A stretch of DNA of 64,000 bases from Streptomyces sp. RKAG290. Lineage in GTDB: Bacteria; Actinomycetota; Actinomycetes; Streptomycetales; Streptomycetaceae. Below are positions 63,513 through 64,000 of this stretch, one piece after another (the stretch's first letter is position 1; each line of letters begins with the position of its first letter). The notes below the pieces were generated by a model. That model saw only the letters and a list, made by a program, of their open reading frames with translations, made no database searches and was not told the origin of the DNA. A program made the translations under genes and the position numbers. The DNA is taken from assembly GCF_023701695.1 (NCBI RefSeq), contig NZ_JAJOZC010000001.1, forward strand, positions 7,067,894-7,131,893. The letters run 5' to 3'.

Positions 63513-64000
63513 CCGGGGCAGGCCGCGAGGGGCTGCGGGCCGACCGGGTCAGCCGCAAGGCGGGCGGGCGGCTCATCCTGGACGGGGTCTGTCTGGCGCC
63601 GCCGCCCGGTGCCACCATCGGGCTGATCGGCCCGAACGGCTCGGGTAAGTCGACCCTGCTGCGGATCCTGGCCGGGGTCCTCGCCCCGGACGCCGGCACG
63701 GTCACCCTGGACGACGACCCGCTGGCCGCCGTCGGCCGTCGCACGGTCGCCCGGCGCGTCGCGGTGGTCGACCAGCACGCTCTCACCCAGGTCGAGTTGA
63801 GCGTGCTGGACGTCGTCGGCCTCGGCCGCATTCCGCACCGCCGCGCCTGGTCGGCTCCCGCACCGGAGGACGAGGCGGCGATACACGAGGCGCTGGAGCG
63901 GACCGGCCTCACCGACCGCCGGAACCAGTCCTGGCACACGCTCTCCGGCGGAGAGCGCCAGCGGGTCCAGATCGCCCGGGCCCTGGCCCAGCAGCCACGC
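63509..64000 (+). CDS. Cobalamin ABC transporter ATPase (BtuD-like), truncated by window end
   Basis: The first 164 codons of an ABC ATPase starting at ATG 63509. Walker A GPNGSGKST (about residue 42), the Q-loop region VVDQHALTQVELSVLDVV and signature LSGGERQRVQIARAL are present. The sequence ends before Walker B. It completes the BtuFCD unit under the riboswitch. Confidence 0.93.
   Translation, partial: MTGAGREGLRADRVSRKAGGRLILDGVCLAPPPGATIGLIGPNGSGKSTLLRILAGVLAPDAGTVTLDDDPLAAVGRRTVARRVAVVDQHALTQVELSVLDVVGLGRIPHRRAWSAPAPEDEAAIHEALERTGLTDRRNQSWHTLSGGERQRVQIARALAQQPR

Noticed and set aside
1..64000. CRISPR arrays, prophage genes or toxin-antitoxin pairs
   Set aside because: No regularly spaced direct repeats, no phage structural or integrase proteins and no recognisable toxin-antitoxin pair were found by reading both strands.
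1..64000. bldA control through TTA leucine codons
   Set aside because: The TTA strings I noticed fall between genes or out of frame (as in GGTTAC); I found none in frame by eye, though this was not an exhaustive count.

Overview
The window is high-GC actinobacterial chromosome, almost certainly Streptomyces. The evidence is strong third-position G/C, frequent GTG starts, typical Streptomyces families (streptophobe membrane protein, DUF1876, DUF6777, SpoIIE/PP2C phosphatases, an ECF42 sigma factor with a YCII partner, a free-standing Sfp-type phosphopantetheinyl transferase) and sugar ABC importers without their own ATPase. I see no rRNA, tRNA, CRISPR array, transposase or phage gene.

Layout. 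(1) 1-14 kb: a cell-surface polysaccharide locus with a flippase C-terminus, a Wzy-like polymerase, GT4 and GT2 glycosyltransferases, a GDP-fucose branch (gmd, fcl) and a polyprenyl-phosphate sugar transferase. Two tandem paralogous secreted beta-propeller/FN3/LamG proteins and a lipoprotein sit inside the gmd operon, whose genes are joined by 4-base stop/start overlaps. (2) 14-31 kb: alditol oxidase, a MASE1 protein next to a PP2C phosphatase, a TetR-AidB pair, a lamin-tail secreted protein, a SpoIIE-like protein whose phosphatase motifs are degenerate, a family 11 rhamnogalacturonan lyase, a carboxyethylornithine-synthase-like gene, and small secreted or membrane proteins. (3) 30-40 kb: DUF6777, streptophobe, an FHA-ABC exporter / accessory / Ser-Thr kinase operon, phosphoglucomutase and an Sfp-type PPTase. 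(4) 40-51 kb: a probable alpha-1,3-glucan utilisation locus made of a 1.4-thousand-residue secreted GH87 glucanase, a binding protein, two permeases and an intracellular GH13 glucosidase. Two inverted repeats of the form CGCAA-N5-TTGCG lie before the glucanase and the binding-protein genes. (5) 51-61 kb: cupin, ECF42/YCII, a GNAT enzyme under a CebR-like box, a binding-protein fold without a signal peptide, DinB, PfkB sugar kinase, a chimeric SARP-type protein, a membrane protein and an acyl-CoA oxidase-like enzyme. (6) 61-64 kb: a cobalamin riboswitch followed by a BtuFCD-type importer that runs off the end.

Two window-wide patterns stand out. First, seven genes contain eight reading-frame breaks, and every one is repaired by adding one base, seven of them in a run of three to five G or C and one (42046-42049) in a CCGG. 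This looks like systematic homopolymer under-calling rather than eight real mutations, so the frameshifted genes are listed as genes. Second, five palindromic, non-coding elements are scattered between genes. One lies inside the 5' end of a surface-protein gene and others supply TAG stop codons to their neighbours.
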